Assembly: GCA_035048485.1 (NCBI GenBank)
Contig: CM068590.1
Span: 9,165,329 to 9,229,328, forward strand
Direction of reading: 5' to 3'
Origin: Pteria penguin
Lineage: Eukaryota; Mollusca; Bivalvia; Pterioida; Pteriidae
DNA length: 64,000 nucleotides
Part shown: positions 11,101-26,100 of the stretch, one piece after another
Position numbering within the stretch: position 1 is the first letter of the stretch
How the letters are laid out: each line of letters begins with the position of its first letter
The notes under the pieces: model-generated
The model's database searches: none
Told to the model about the DNA's origin: nothing
Seen by the model: the letters and a program-made list of their open reading frames with translations, nothing else
Translations under genes and position numbers: made by a program

Positions 11101-14100
11101 ATGTTATGATACCACATAAGAGCAGTAATTTTTCCTTCTATAGAAAAAAGTTTCCATATGCTAACTCCAGATATCTTTCAATGCATATTTTGACCCCTAT
11201 AACCTCACTCTCAGGTCTTAGAGTAGGGTATTCATGCAACACCATCTCATTCTCATGACACACTAATACATACAAAAAAAAAGGCTAGGCTATATATCAA
11301 TTTTATATTTTTTTCAAAACTATACAAATGCTTGTTAAATTTTCAACTGTGGTGGTCTTTATCAAAAAACCTGCAAAATCACATTGGACGTTACACTGAA
11401 CATTGAAGATCAACAGAAAACCTTGGTTTTCAGTATCTTAGACAAAGCACAGGATGCTAAGAAGTAGCCTTTTGGGCTCGAGCCCAGAGCCTCTCGGCCC
11501 TCAGCTTATCACTCTACCATTAATCTACATCTGCTCATATATTTGAAATTGTCCCTTTAAATCAATTTGTTCTGAAATTCTTTCTTATACTTCTGAACTA
11601 TTAGAACCCTCTATTCCCAAAATGTTTGTATTCCTTTATACATGTATCAGCTAATGACGAAAAAGATCAAGTAAGGAATATTTAAATAATTCATTTTCTT
11701 TCGTTTAAAAACATACCTTTAACTCATGGCTAAGGATGAAATAGATTTGCTTTGCAATAGTGTGAAGGTCAAGGTCTTTGATAAACTCTGTAGGCAGTAT
11801 ATACTGAAGAGGAGGTTTCTCCTTGTGATTTGATTGAAACAGCGACTTCTGTAAGCAGAATCATAATTTATGTAAGACAGTATGAAACAAATAAATTCAA
11901 ACAAAGGAAAGTTCAGGTTAAAATATCTTAAATGTATATGTATACATGTATATGGAAATTCAGAGGCAGGTTGCAATGACAAATATTAAAGGTGTGGGAT
12001 TGGTAGTACTTTAATATTTTTAAGACATTGATGAACACTGGTGTATTGTTTCACTTCTGTTTTTTAAAAAGCACCAATCAGTTCAAACCAATATTAATTT
12101 TTAATCCAATTAGATATTAAAAAGTTTTACAATGTATGCCTTATATTTACACTAAATCAGTACCACGATGATTATACTGTCACAATAATCTGTATGATGG
12201 GTAAAAATCTAATACAAGTTTTTGTTTTACAAAGACAGAATCAATATTTTTGTGTTTTTCAGTTTTCACTGCATCAATAAACAACTGACAAAGCCATGAA
12301 TGGCCCCCTTGTCATGAAAGGCCCCTTGTTTGTCCATGATACTTGACTCTGAAATCTAAAATTGTTGAAAAAATGCATATTCCTCCCATCATTCTTTATA
12401 TAAGTCTGAGGTTCTCTGGCCTTCTCCCACTTTTGATATCTGCGCTTTGTGGGAGAGACACATCACCAATATCAAAAGTGAGAGAAGGGCAGAGAATCTC
12501 AGACTATCTTCATCTGTATATGAAATATTAGTTGAAAATTTCTGGAGTTATCAAAACCAAAGTGTTGTTGGATGAACTCACAAATGGACAAAAATGATTT
12601 CTATATGACTCCTGCCTCATTGCAAGTCTCTTTATTCCCCAAAGTTTTAAATACCGCATTGCATCTTTCAATATACACCTGGTGTTCAATGAAATTCACC
12701 ATATGGCTAAGAATACATTAATAAATAAAACATGGGGTGGTTCCTTTAATCAAGAAGTGGTTAATTTGACAATTGGTATTACCACTGGATTTCAATTAGT
12801 AAGATCTCAAAAACATGATGCTTGATTACATTCTATAGAGTAAAAAAGCATAATAAAAGGGTTGGTAGTCTAGCTTTATGTGTAGAATACAACAGACTCA
12901 ATAACTATTTGTCTACTGCCATGTATTGTTCATCACCCATCATTCATTAATAATTCTATTTTTCATTTCTTCTCAATCCTCTGAAAAATAATGATCAGAT
13001 TTGATAGGAATAGTGTACTCTTGTCTGGTTTAAAAGCTGTTGGTTTTGGATTGTATCCATTTTGGATGGATCTAGAGATGGGATCAAAGGTCAAATAGAG
13101 TACACTTCTTTGAAAATATTCTTCATACAGACTGCATGAATTGAAACAGTAAATGGTTTTGAGTCATCTAGAAAAGCTTGTGAAGAAGTGAAGTCTTTTT
13201 TTTTTCATGCCAGAATCAAATTTTTATTAATTATTTTATCATGATTACCATGGTAAGAAAGGTTTACACAGATTTATAATTACAAAAATGTAGGATACTG
13301 TATCTATAATCTTATAATAACAGTCTTTACAAACGATCACCTTTTTGTCATACCATTCATTAATGGTGCCCAACCCAGACAGTACTAAGATAATCAGACT
13401 TCTGATAAATAAAATATGATAACACACATAGTGAATATGATAATACACACAGGGAATATGATAATACACACAGGAAATATGATAATACACATAGTGAATA
13501 TGATAATACACATAGTGAATATGATAATACACACAGGGAATATGATAATACACACATAGTGAATATGATAATACACACAGGGAATATGATAACACACATA
13601 GTGAATATGATAATACACACAGGGAATATGATAATACACACAGGGAATATATTAATACACACATAGTGAATATGATAATACACACAGGGAATATGATAAT
13701 ACACACAGGGAATATGATAATACACACATAGTGAATATGATAATACACACAGGGAATATGATAATACACACAGGGAATATGATAATACACACAGGGAATA
13801 TGATAACACACATAGTGAATATGATAATACACACATAGTGAATATGATAATACACACAGGGAATATGATAACACACATAGTGAATATGATAATACACACA
13901 GGGAATATGATAATACATACAGGGAATTTGACGGATGGGTCAAAGCTCCACCCAATTCCCCATCTCATTGTCTTCCCCTGGCAGAATTCTGTGGTGGCAA
14001 AGTTTTCTATCTGCAAAAGATTATCATTTAAAATAAATTCTAGACTTGTATTTATAAGAAAGTTTGTGTAACTCATATTGAATTTATTATCTTAAGACTT

Positions 14101-17100
14101 GCTACATATATGTATGAGAGTTCAGTGTTCTGTAGATAATAATCTTGTTCTTCAGTTCAAAAGAATTCTGCAGCAGCTAAGAGCCATTAGTTGCAACCAT
14201 CACTAAAAGCTGAAAACTAGAATTTCAATGTGTAGGTGCGACACAAGTGCCCCAGCTAGCAGCTATTGTATTGAAATATAATTGCCAGAGAACCAATATT
14301 TGAAAATTAAAGAAATTTCTAATGTTCAAGTGCAATTACTCTGTCAAAAATTACCGAAACACACCTATATTCAACCTTGACCTGCATCTTCCCTTGATAC
14401 ATCTATATACCCAATATCAATTTAATCCATCAAACCTTTATGGAGAAAATAAGCGGAAACTGTCATTTTAAAGAAATTTTCTATGTTCAAGGGCAATAAC
14501 TCTGTCAGAAATTACCAGACTACACCCATATTCCAACCTGACCTGCATTTTCACTTGATATATCTATATACCCAATATCAATTCAATCCTTGCACTTTCA
14601 CCAAGAAAATGAGTGGAGACCGTCATTTTTAAGAAAATTTTTATGTTCAAGGGCAATAACTCTGTCTAAAAATACCAGACCACATCCATATTCGAACTTG
14701 ACCTGCATCTTCCCTTGATACATCTGTATACCCAATATCAATTTAATCCATCAAACCAAGAGAAAATGAGCAGAAACTGAATGATGGCGGAACAGGGTAA
14801 CACTATATGCCCCCCGCCATTTCATGACGGGGGCATAAAAAGGGTATTCTAACGAATCTGTGGGGCATCCTATTAGCTTATACTTAAGGTTTAACTAGAA
14901 TGTGTAAAGATATGCAATGTTGCTGCCTGATATCCTTTTTATAATAGTGTAAGACATGCATTGTTGCTGCCTAATATCCATTGTGAAAAAAAAGGTAACT
15001 CTTACCAGACATACAGTAAGGCAAACAGAAAACAAAGGGATCTCTATAGGTTGTATTGTTTTGCAGAAAATTTGCCAGAATAAAATAAAACCCACTTTTA
15101 AAATACTTGTACTTAATATGCAAACATTACACTAACACTAACACTTGTACCCAACACTATAATATGTACACATAATGCATACATATCAACATAATCAATA
15201 CTTACACTTATGAATGACACAAGCACTTGCTCAAAACACTAACATCTACTCAAAACACTCACACTCACTCTTAACACTTCTACATCATCTCTGCTCCTTG
15301 GACAGGGAGACCCTTACCTGCATACTGCGCAGCTCCTCTTTTAGTTTTGGTAAGCTAGATTTCTTTCCTACCATGCTTGTGTATACTCTACAAAAGACAA
15401 AGATAATCAAGGTTGAGAAAACACAAGTAAGTTATGACCGTCTAACTAAACTAACTAAAAATGTTGGCTTAATGCACTATATTTTTGCTGAAAAAAATTT
15501 TTATGAATCAATTAAGAACTTTTAAATTTAGGTTAAGCAATAACTAAGAACTGTTTTAATTCTTGAGCCCATTTTGTTACATCATATTGTTTTCTTGCAA
15601 ACAGATTTATTGTTTTCTTGCAAAGCAGATTTTTCAAAGAATTAATCGTCATTTATCTTGGAAAATCTGAGAATAAAATAGTTTACGTGCCTGTCACACC
15701 TCTTTAGATAATATAAATATAAGAATGATCTACAAAATTTATTTTGTTTAGCCTTTCTGCATGAAAATATCAAACATATGTCATCCATTCCCTTTGTAAT
15801 GCAATCTGTTTATCATAAATTTATTGATTCACATCTCAAAAAAGTAGAAGCATATTTGCAGTAACCCCACATATTTTCTAAATAACTAGTCACATACTTT
15901 TATAGAGAACAAGATTTCATTTATTTTATCTTAATGAAAAAAAAATTTACACATGATTAAATGTTTATTGAGAACACATAACAAATAAATGGCACCGAGT
16001 GTATGACTTGTACCATTCCCACACATAGACTACTACTGTAAACATACACTACTACTGTATGTACAATTCCTACACATACACTACTACTGTATGTACCATT
16101 CCCACACATACACTACTACTGTATGTACCATTCCGACACATACACTACTGCAGTATGTACCATTCCAACACATATACATGTACTACTATGTACAGCATGT
16201 ACTATTCCCACACATACACTACTACTGTGTGTACCATTCACACACATACACTACTGCTAAAGCATGTACCATTCCCACACATACACTACTACTGTATGTA
16301 CCATTCCAACACATACACTACCATGTACAGCATGTACCATTCCAACACATACACTACTACTGGATGTACCATTCCAAAACATACACTACTAGAACATGTA
16401 CCATTCCCACACATACACTACTACATGTACTTTATGTACCATTCCAATACATACACTACATGTACTATGTACAGCATGGACTATTCCCACACAGACACCA
16501 CAACTGTATGTACCATTCCCACACATACACTACTACTGTATGTACCATTCCAATACATACACTACTAGTGTATGTACCATTCCAACACATACACTTCTAC
16601 TGTATGTACCATTCCCACAGGGCTTTTTTCTCACTATTTTGGGAACATGGCCCATGGTGCTGGAATAGGAAATTTTGTGGCAATTTGGACCAATATTGGG
16701 AATTTTGCAAATGAAAAATTTGAAATACCGGTATTTGTACATGTTTTATTAATAAAGAGATTACAGTATTAACACTGAACCTTTCATTTTACAAAGAAAT
16801 CCTCTCCCTTTCATGTTTTCGAATCTGTTAACAATGTCTCATACTTTGGCACATGGTAGAGACGTTGGTTTTGGGTCAAATTGCTTTTTGTTGTTTCTGT
16901 CTGACTCTCATTTCCAGACTCATAATTAGATATGTTTCCATTGTTAGGAACAATATCATCTGACATGACTCCAGTCCAGTTACTTCAGTACATGAGCTTT
17001 TGGCACATGTATTAGTACTCAGGTTTTGGCACATGTATTACTACTGGGGCTTTGGCACATGTATTCCTTCTCGGGCTTTGGCAAGACTGGATGATGAAAA

Positions 17101-20100
17101 AAGCAAAGATTATGCTGCTTGCTGAAACATTCCGTCAGTCTTGTTACTTTTCCCATCTTTTATTTTTTACTATAATACTTGAAATTATGCGAAGAGATTA
17201 TGATTGTTTACTCCGCCACTTTTACTTTGAGTTTCATGTGTTGGAATACTGATCTAGTAAAATGAAAAGACGAAAGACTGCACAAATATATTTGATCATT
17301 AGCAATGTGGTATTGAGAACATGAACTGTTATTGACAAAAAGCGCCATTTAAAGAAGAAAAACAAGAAAATTTGTCAATCAAAACCTTGCTGTTTGACTA
17401 CACACATTTATGTCTTTTTTTTACTATTCATAATTGGGAATTTTGGGTTGTAAATTAGGAAAAAAGATACAATCTGCGACTATGAATATAGCCGAATAAC
17501 TGCCATAAAATCACTGGAAAAAAAGCTCTGCATACACTTCTACTATATGTACCACTCCCACACATACACTACTACTGTATGTACCATTCCAACACATACA
17601 CTACTACTGTATGTACCACTCCCACACATACACTACTACAGTATGTACCATTCCCACACATACACTACTGCTGTATGTACCATTCCCACACATACACAAC
17701 TACAGTACATACCATTCCCACACATACACTGCTACTGTATGTACCATTCCCACACATACACTACTACAGCATGCACCATTCCCACACATATACTACTACT
17801 ATATGTACCATACCCACACATACATTGCTACTGTATGTACCATTCCCACACATACTACTACTGTATGTACCATTCCCACACACACACTACTACTGTATGT
17901 ACCACTCCCACACACACACTACTACTGTATGTACCCAAACATACACTACTACTGTATGTACCATTCCCACACATACACTACTACTATATGTACCATTCCC
18001 ACACATACACTTCTACTGGATATACCATTCCCACACATACACTACTACTGTATGTACCATTCCCACACATACACTTCTACTGTATATACCATTCCCACAC
18101 ATACACTACTACTGTATGTACCATTCCAACACATACACTACTACTGTATGTACCATTCCCGCACATACACTACTACTGTATATACCATTCCCATATTCTC
18201 TTTAATACTGTATGTACCTAATTTTAGATTTCAACTCCAGAGACTCGTGAATCATCTTTGTGACAAACTGCACCTCTCCTCCTTCAGTGATGCTCTCTGC
18301 AGGTGATGCTGTGGAGACAGAATGCGGCTCCTTCCTGTCCTCTGAGCGGGATGTGGTGATGCCCTGAGCCTCCAAACGGTCAGCAAAAAATGGTGGATTA
18401 CACATACAGAAATCAAAGATTGATGGGGAATCACTAACCAATGGCAATAGTATTCCATCATCTGTTGGTTTTTGCACTGAAATAAAGATTGTACAATCAG
18501 ACTGCTATTTAGTGTACCTTTAGTTAACAATCACCTACCCTAATTACAAACACTTAGAAAGCAGTTTCCTATCTTGTATATCTCACCGATAGCAATCACC
18601 TCTCTTTATTAGCTACATGTACCTTTAATAAGCAATTACCATACCTGCCCTAATTATACACCTTTAATAAGCAGTTACTTGTATGGCATGAAACATTTCA
18701 CTGCTCTTTTAAGTCTGTGGTTCATAATGTCTGGTTAAAGTAGCAGTATGAAATATGTTTCTGTTCCATATACAACATCATATAACTGCAATTTTATTTA
18801 TCTATTTAAAAATTTTTTTTTCATCTAAATATATCAGCCTTATAATAGGGGCAGGCTAGGTGTAATGTTTAAGTGCTTGGCTTGCAGCACAGACAATCCG
18901 AGTTTGATTCATAGATTCCAACATTATTTTTAAGAGGATGGTTATCTCCTGCTTCCATGTTGCGATATAACTGAAAAAAATATTGAAAACGATGTAACAC
19001 ACCAATCAACCAACCATCCAGCTTTATAATACTTGAAAAGGGAGGATACCTATGAAAATTACAGCATGAACATTAGCTTGAGAATCAAGATTTGCAAATA
19101 CTGTCTTTTTTCTGTAAAATTTATGGTTTTGCCATTAATATGAAAGTGATGCTGACATTACTCATAGAAAAAGTTTAGAAATCAAATCCCAAAGCTACAT
19201 GCATATGACATTATCATTCATGTGTACCGGTATTTGTCATAGCTACAATCTATAGGGGTAGCGTGATTTGTCTGATACTTACGTTTGTAATTTTCTTTAT
19301 TCATTATCGTAATAATCTGCAACTCTTTTGTGTTATCATAAAATTCAAATTTTTTATCAACAAATTATTCGAAAGGAGATCAAAACTTTCATTACATCTA
19401 AGGGTAAAATACTGCTTTCAATTCAGAGTATCGCAACTACTAAAATCCATCATGGTTTACATTTAGTCACCTACCAAATCCATTTTTCTCGATGTGGGCA
19501 CTTTTATGTGGGCAACTTACGTCATAATTATATGACGTCATAACAAATCACAAAGTTTGTGTGTATGTTGATGTTATTGTAGGAGCAATATTCTGTATTG
19601 GACCACTTTTTTATCTTATAACTGTACAAGGTCACTTTCTAAACAGTTGAAAACTTCAAGTGTAGGTAACTTATACACTACAAATAAAAGTACTAAGAAG
19701 ATATCAAAATCTCTCTACTGTATAGAAAAGTATGACTTTCAAGTTTTATTTGGTCACATTCCCTTGTATGGAAAATAAATACATCCTGGGAAAATACTGA
19801 GATATGTAGATCACATTGTAAGATAGGCATATCATATCACCAGTCTCCACCTTAAACAATTATCTTTTCATATAAATATTCTGACCAAAAACAATCAACA
19901 ACTGCTTTTTTTTATCCCGAGGATATCAATCATCAGATTAAAAATCCTGTTCAAAACCTCCAAACTGCCTAACACTTTGTATTACAAGTTTAAATTTGTG
20001 AAGAGTAAAATTCTCACCTTGTATTCTCTCACAGAAGCTATTTTCATTGATATTATTTTCTGCATATGAAAAGTTTGTATCATTTTTCTCCAATGCCAAG

Positions 20101-23100
20101 AAAGTCCACTTTGGATTGAGTTTACAGCTGAGAAGTGGATAAATACAGCTTGCACCAGTTCCTGAGAAAAAAGGTCACAAATAACTACTAAAGCTCTGTG
20201 CTATCAGTAAAACATACAAATGAAAATAAAGATCACTCTTTACACAAATTTATATTTCTACTTTATCAATATTTACATTTTTCATGTTTAATGCCCAGTG
20301 TCATTTCAGGGACAGAAAAGAGTTGATTACCCTCTTACCTATCCTCACACAGTAATAATGACTGAGAGCAACCTAACATATATGTATGAAAGAAGACAAA
20401 TCAATTTCAAATACTTGTAGTGCATATCTTAAAAACAGAAGAAACTACTCAGATTAACAAGATTTCACCAGCAGTTTAAAATCAAATTTCTAAACTGCTC
20501 AACTTTATTCAAATGATCTGGAAACTTACTCCTATTTTATTCTTCACTGATTCATTTCCTTTGTTTATTTTTATTTTCAGAAGTAAATACATGTATGACT
20601 AAGAATATAAACTCTAAAGCTCTACCATGACTAAATACCACAGTACCACAGTACGACTGATACCACAGTATGAATGATACCACCGTATAACTGATATCAC
20701 AATATGACTGACACCACGGTATGACTGATACCACAATATGACTGATACCACAGTATGCCTGACACCATGGTATCACTGATACCACGGTATGACTGACACC
20801 ACAGTACGACTGATACCACCGTATGACTGATACCACAATATGACTGATACCACAGTATGACTGACACCACGGTATGACTGATACCACCGTATGACTGACA
20901 CCACGATATGACTGATACCACAGTATGACTGACACCACAGTATGACTGACACCACGGTATGACTGATACCACAATATGACTGATACCACAGTATGACTGA
21001 TACCACGGTATGACTGATACCACAGTATGACTGATACCACCGTATGACTGATACCACAGTATGACTGATACCACCGTATGACTGATACCACAATATGACT
21101 GATACCACGGTATGACTGACACCACAGTATGACTGATACCACAGTATGACTGATACCACGGTATGACTGATACCACGGTATGACTGACACCACAGTATGA
21201 CTGATACCACGATATGACTGATACCACCGTATGACTGATACCACAGTATGACTGATACCACAGTATGACTGATACCACGGTACGACTGATACCACTGTAT
21301 GACTGACACCACGGTATGACTGACACCACAGTATGACTGATACCACCGTATGACTGACAACACAGTATGACTGATACCACAGTATGACTGATACCACAGT
21401 ATGACTGATACCACGGTATGACTGATACCACCGTATGACTGACACCACGGTATCACTGACACCACAGTATGACTGATACCACAGTATGACTGATACCACC
21501 GTATGACTGACACCACAGTATGACTCATACCACAGTATGACTGACACCACGGTATGACTGACACCACAGTATGACTCATACCACAGTATGACTGATACCA
21601 CAGTATGACTGACACCACAGTATGACTGACACCACGGTATGACTGATACCACAGTATGACTGACACCACGGTATGACTGATACCACAGTATGACTGATAC
21701 CACAGTATGACTGACACCACCGTATCACTGATACCACAGTATGACTGACACCACAGTATGACTGATACCACAGTATGACTGACACCACAGTATGACTGAC
21801 ACCACAGTATGACTGATACCACAGTATGATTGACACCACGGTATGACTGACACCACAGTATGACTGATACCACAGTATGACTGATACCACAGTATGACTG
21901 ACACCACAGTATGACTGATACCACAGTATGACTGACACCACCGTATGACTGATACCACCGTATGACTGACACCACAGTATGACTGATACCACAGTATGAC
22001 TGATACCACGATATGACTGACACCACAGTATGACTGATACCACAGTATGACTGATACCACAGTATGACTGACACCACAGTATGACTGATACCACAATATG
22101 ACTGATACCACGGTATAACTGATACCACCGTATGACTGACACCACGATATGACTGATACCACAGTATGACTGACACCACAGTATGACTGACACCACGGTA
22201 TGACTGATACCACAATATGACTGATACCACAGTATGACTGATACCACAGTATGACTGATACCACCGTATGACTGATACCACCGTATGACTGACACCACAG
22301 TATGACTGATACCACCGTATGACTGATACCACAATATGACTGATACCACGGTATGACTGACACCACGGTATGACTGATACCACAGTATGACTGATACCAC
22401 AGTATGACTGATACCACAGTATGACTGATACCACCGTATGACTGACACCACAGTATGACTGATACCACGGTATGACTGATACCACTGTATGACTGACACC
22501 ACAGTATGACTGATACCACGATATGACTGATACCACAGTATGACTCATACCACAGTATGACTCATACCACAGTATGACTGACACCACGATATGACTCATA
22601 CCACAGTATGACTGATACCACAGTATGACTGACACCACAGTATGACTGATACATGTACCACCGTATGACTGACACCACAGTATGACTGACACCACAGTAT
22701 GACTGATACCACAGTATGACTGACACCACAGTATGACTGATACCACAATATGACTGATACCACGGTATGACTGATACCACCGCATGACTGACACCACAGT
22801 ATGACTGATACCACAGTATGACTGATACCACCGTATGACTGATACCACGATATGACTGATACCACGATATGACTGACACCACAGTATGACTGACTTACCA
22901 CAATATGACTGATCATACCACAGTATGACTGATACCACAGTATGACTGATACCACCGTATGACTGATACCACCGTATGACTGATACCACAGTATGACTGA
23001 CACCACAGTATGACTGATACCACAGTATGACTGATACCACAGTATGACTGACACCACAGTATGACTGATACCACAATATGACTGACACCACGGTATGACT

Positions 23101-26100
23101 GATACCACCGTATGACTGACACCACAGTATGACTGATACCACCGTATGACTGATACCACAATATGACTGATACCACGGTATGACTGATACTGCCGTATGA
23201 CTGACACCACAATATGACTGATACCACCGTATGACTGATACCACCGTATGACTGATACCACCGTATGACTGATACCACAATATGACTGATACCACGGTAT
23301 GACTGATACTGCCGTATGACTGACACCACAATATGACTGATACCACCGTATGACTGACACCACAGTATGACTGATACCACGGTATGACTGACACCATAGT
23401 ATGACTGATACCACCGTATGACTGATACCACCGTATGACTTACCACAATATGACTGATACCACAGTATGACTGACACCACGGTATGACTGACACCACAAT
23501 ATGACTGATACCACCTATGATTTATCACAATATGACTGATACCACAGTATGACTGATACCACGGTATGACTGACACCACAAATGACTGATACCACAGTAT
23601 GACTGACAGCACGGTATGACTGACACCACAGTATGACTGACACCACAGTATGACTGATACCACAGTATGACTGACACCACAGTATGACTGACACCACGGT
23701 ATGACTGATACCACAAAATGACTGATACCACAGTATGACTGATACCACAGTATAACTGATACCACCGTATGACTGATACCACGGTATGACTGATACCACA
23801 GTATGACTGATACCACCGAATGACTGATACCACAATATGACTGATACCACAGTATGACTGATACCACAGTATGACTGATACCACCGTATGACTGATACCA
23901 CGATATGACTGATACCACGATATGACTGACACCACAGTATGACTGACTTACCACAATATGACTGATCATACCACAGTATGACTGATACCACAGTATGACT
24001 GATACCACCGTATGACTGATACCACCGTATGACTGATACCACAGTATGACTGACACCACAGTATGACTGATACCACAGTATGACTGATACCACAGTATGA
24101 CTGACACCACAGTATGACTGATACCACAATATGACTGATACCACGGTATGACTGATACCACCGTATGACTGACACCACAGTATGACTGATACCCCAGTAT
24201 GACTGATACCACGGTATGACTGATACCACGGTATGACTGATACCACGGTATGACTGACACCATAGTATGACTGATACCACCGTATGACTGATACCACAGT
24301 TTGACTGACACCACAGTATGACTGATACCACGGTATGACTGATACCACCGTATGACTGATACCACCGTATGACTGATACCACCGTATGACTTACCACAGT
24401 ATGACTGACACCACAGTATGACTGACACCACAATATGACTGACACCACGGTATGACTGACACCACAATATGACTGATACCATCTATGACTTACCACAATA
24501 TGACTGATACCACAGTATGACTGATACCACGGTATGACTGACACCACAAATGACTGATACCACAGTATGACTGACAGCACGGTATGACTGACACCACAGT
24601 ATGACTGATACCACCGTATGACTGACACCACGGTATGACTGACACCACAATATGACTGATACCACGGTATGACTGATACTGCGGTATGACTGACACCACA
24701 ATATGACTGATACCACCGTATGACTGATACCACTGTATGACTGATACCACCGTATGACTTACCACAATATGACTGATACCACAGTATGACTGACACCACG
24801 GTATGACTGATACCACAGTATGACTTACCACAATATCACTGATACCACAGCATGACTGATACCACGGTATGACTGACACCACAGATGACTGATACCACAG
24901 TATGACTGACAGCACGGTATGACTGATACCACCATATGACTGATACCACAGTATGACTGACACCACAGTATGACTGATACCACCGTATGACTGATACCAC
25001 AGTATGACTGATACCACAGTATGACTGATACCACCGTATGACTGATACCACAGTATGACTGATACCACCGTATGACTGATACCACGGTATGACTGACACC
25101 ACAGTATGACTGACACCACAGTATGACTGACACCACAGTATGACTGATACCACAGTATTACTGATACCACCGTATGACTGATACCACCGTATGACTGATA
25201 CCACAGTATGACTGACACCACAGTATGACTGTTACCACAGTATGACTGATACCACGGAATGACTGACACCACAGTATGACTGATACCACGATATGACTGA
25301 TACCACAGTATGACTGATACCACAGTATGACTCATACCACAGTATGACTGACACCACGATATGACTGATACCACAGTATGACTGATACCACAGTATGACT
25401 GACACCACAGTATGACTGATACCACCGTATGACTGACACCACAGTATGACTGACACCACAGTATGACCGATACCACAGTATGACTGATACCACAATATGA
25501 CTGATACCACGGTATGACTGATACCACCGTATGACTGACACCACGGTATGACTGATACCACGATATCACTGATACCACGGTATGACTGATACCACGATAT
25601 GACTGACACCATAGTATGACTGACTTACCACAATATGACTGATCATACCACAGTATGACTGATACCACAGTATGACTGATAACACGGTATGACTGATACC
25701 ACGGTATGACTGATACCACCGTATGACTGATACCACAGTATGACTGACACCACAGTATGACTGACACCACAGTATGACTGATACCACCTATGACTTACCA
25801 CAATATGACTGATACCACAGTATGACTGATACCACGGTATGACTGACACCACAAATGACTGATACCACAGTATGACTGACAGCACGGTATGACTGACACC
25901 ACAGTATGACTGATACCACCGTATGACTAACACCACGGTATGACTGACACCACAATATGACTGATACCACGGTATGACTGACACCACAATATGACTGATA
26001 CCACCGTATGACTGATACCACCGTATGACTGATACCACCGTATGACTGATACCACCGTATGACTGATACCACCGTATGACTGATACCACCGTATGACTTA

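Larger units (their letters stand above)
5127..11716 (-). other. METTL16 intron 6
   Basis: A GT-AG intron of about 6.6 kb plus the uncertainty of the N gap. Most of it is the 33-bp array. The flanks 5127-5494 and 10764-11460 are AT-rich with nothing recognised, apart from a tRNA-like SINE at 11461-11535. Confidence 0.85.
15388..18217 (-). other. METTL16 intron 3
   Basis: A GT-AG intron of 2.8 kb. Going from the donor at 18217, it holds a 32-bp array, a 0.9-kb dispersed repeat, a second block of the same 32-bp array, then about 600 bp (15388-16014) of AT-rich sequence with nothing recognised. Confidence 0.85.

Noticed and set aside
11461..11535. Functional tRNA gene
   Set aside because: A- and B-box-like motifs are present, but no complete cloverleaf can be drawn and the motifs are imperfect.
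13245..13955. Independent protein gene of VCIIIF/CVLSYSL heptads
   Set aside because: It is the 21-bp array read in three frames. Only the frame continuous with METTL16 exon 5 is worth testing, as a splicing variant, not as a separate gene.
16059..18306. Plus-strand frames with MYHSHTYTTTVCTIPTHT-type repeats
   Set aside because: They derive from the 32-bp minisatellite and are antisense to METTL16 intron 3 and exon 3.
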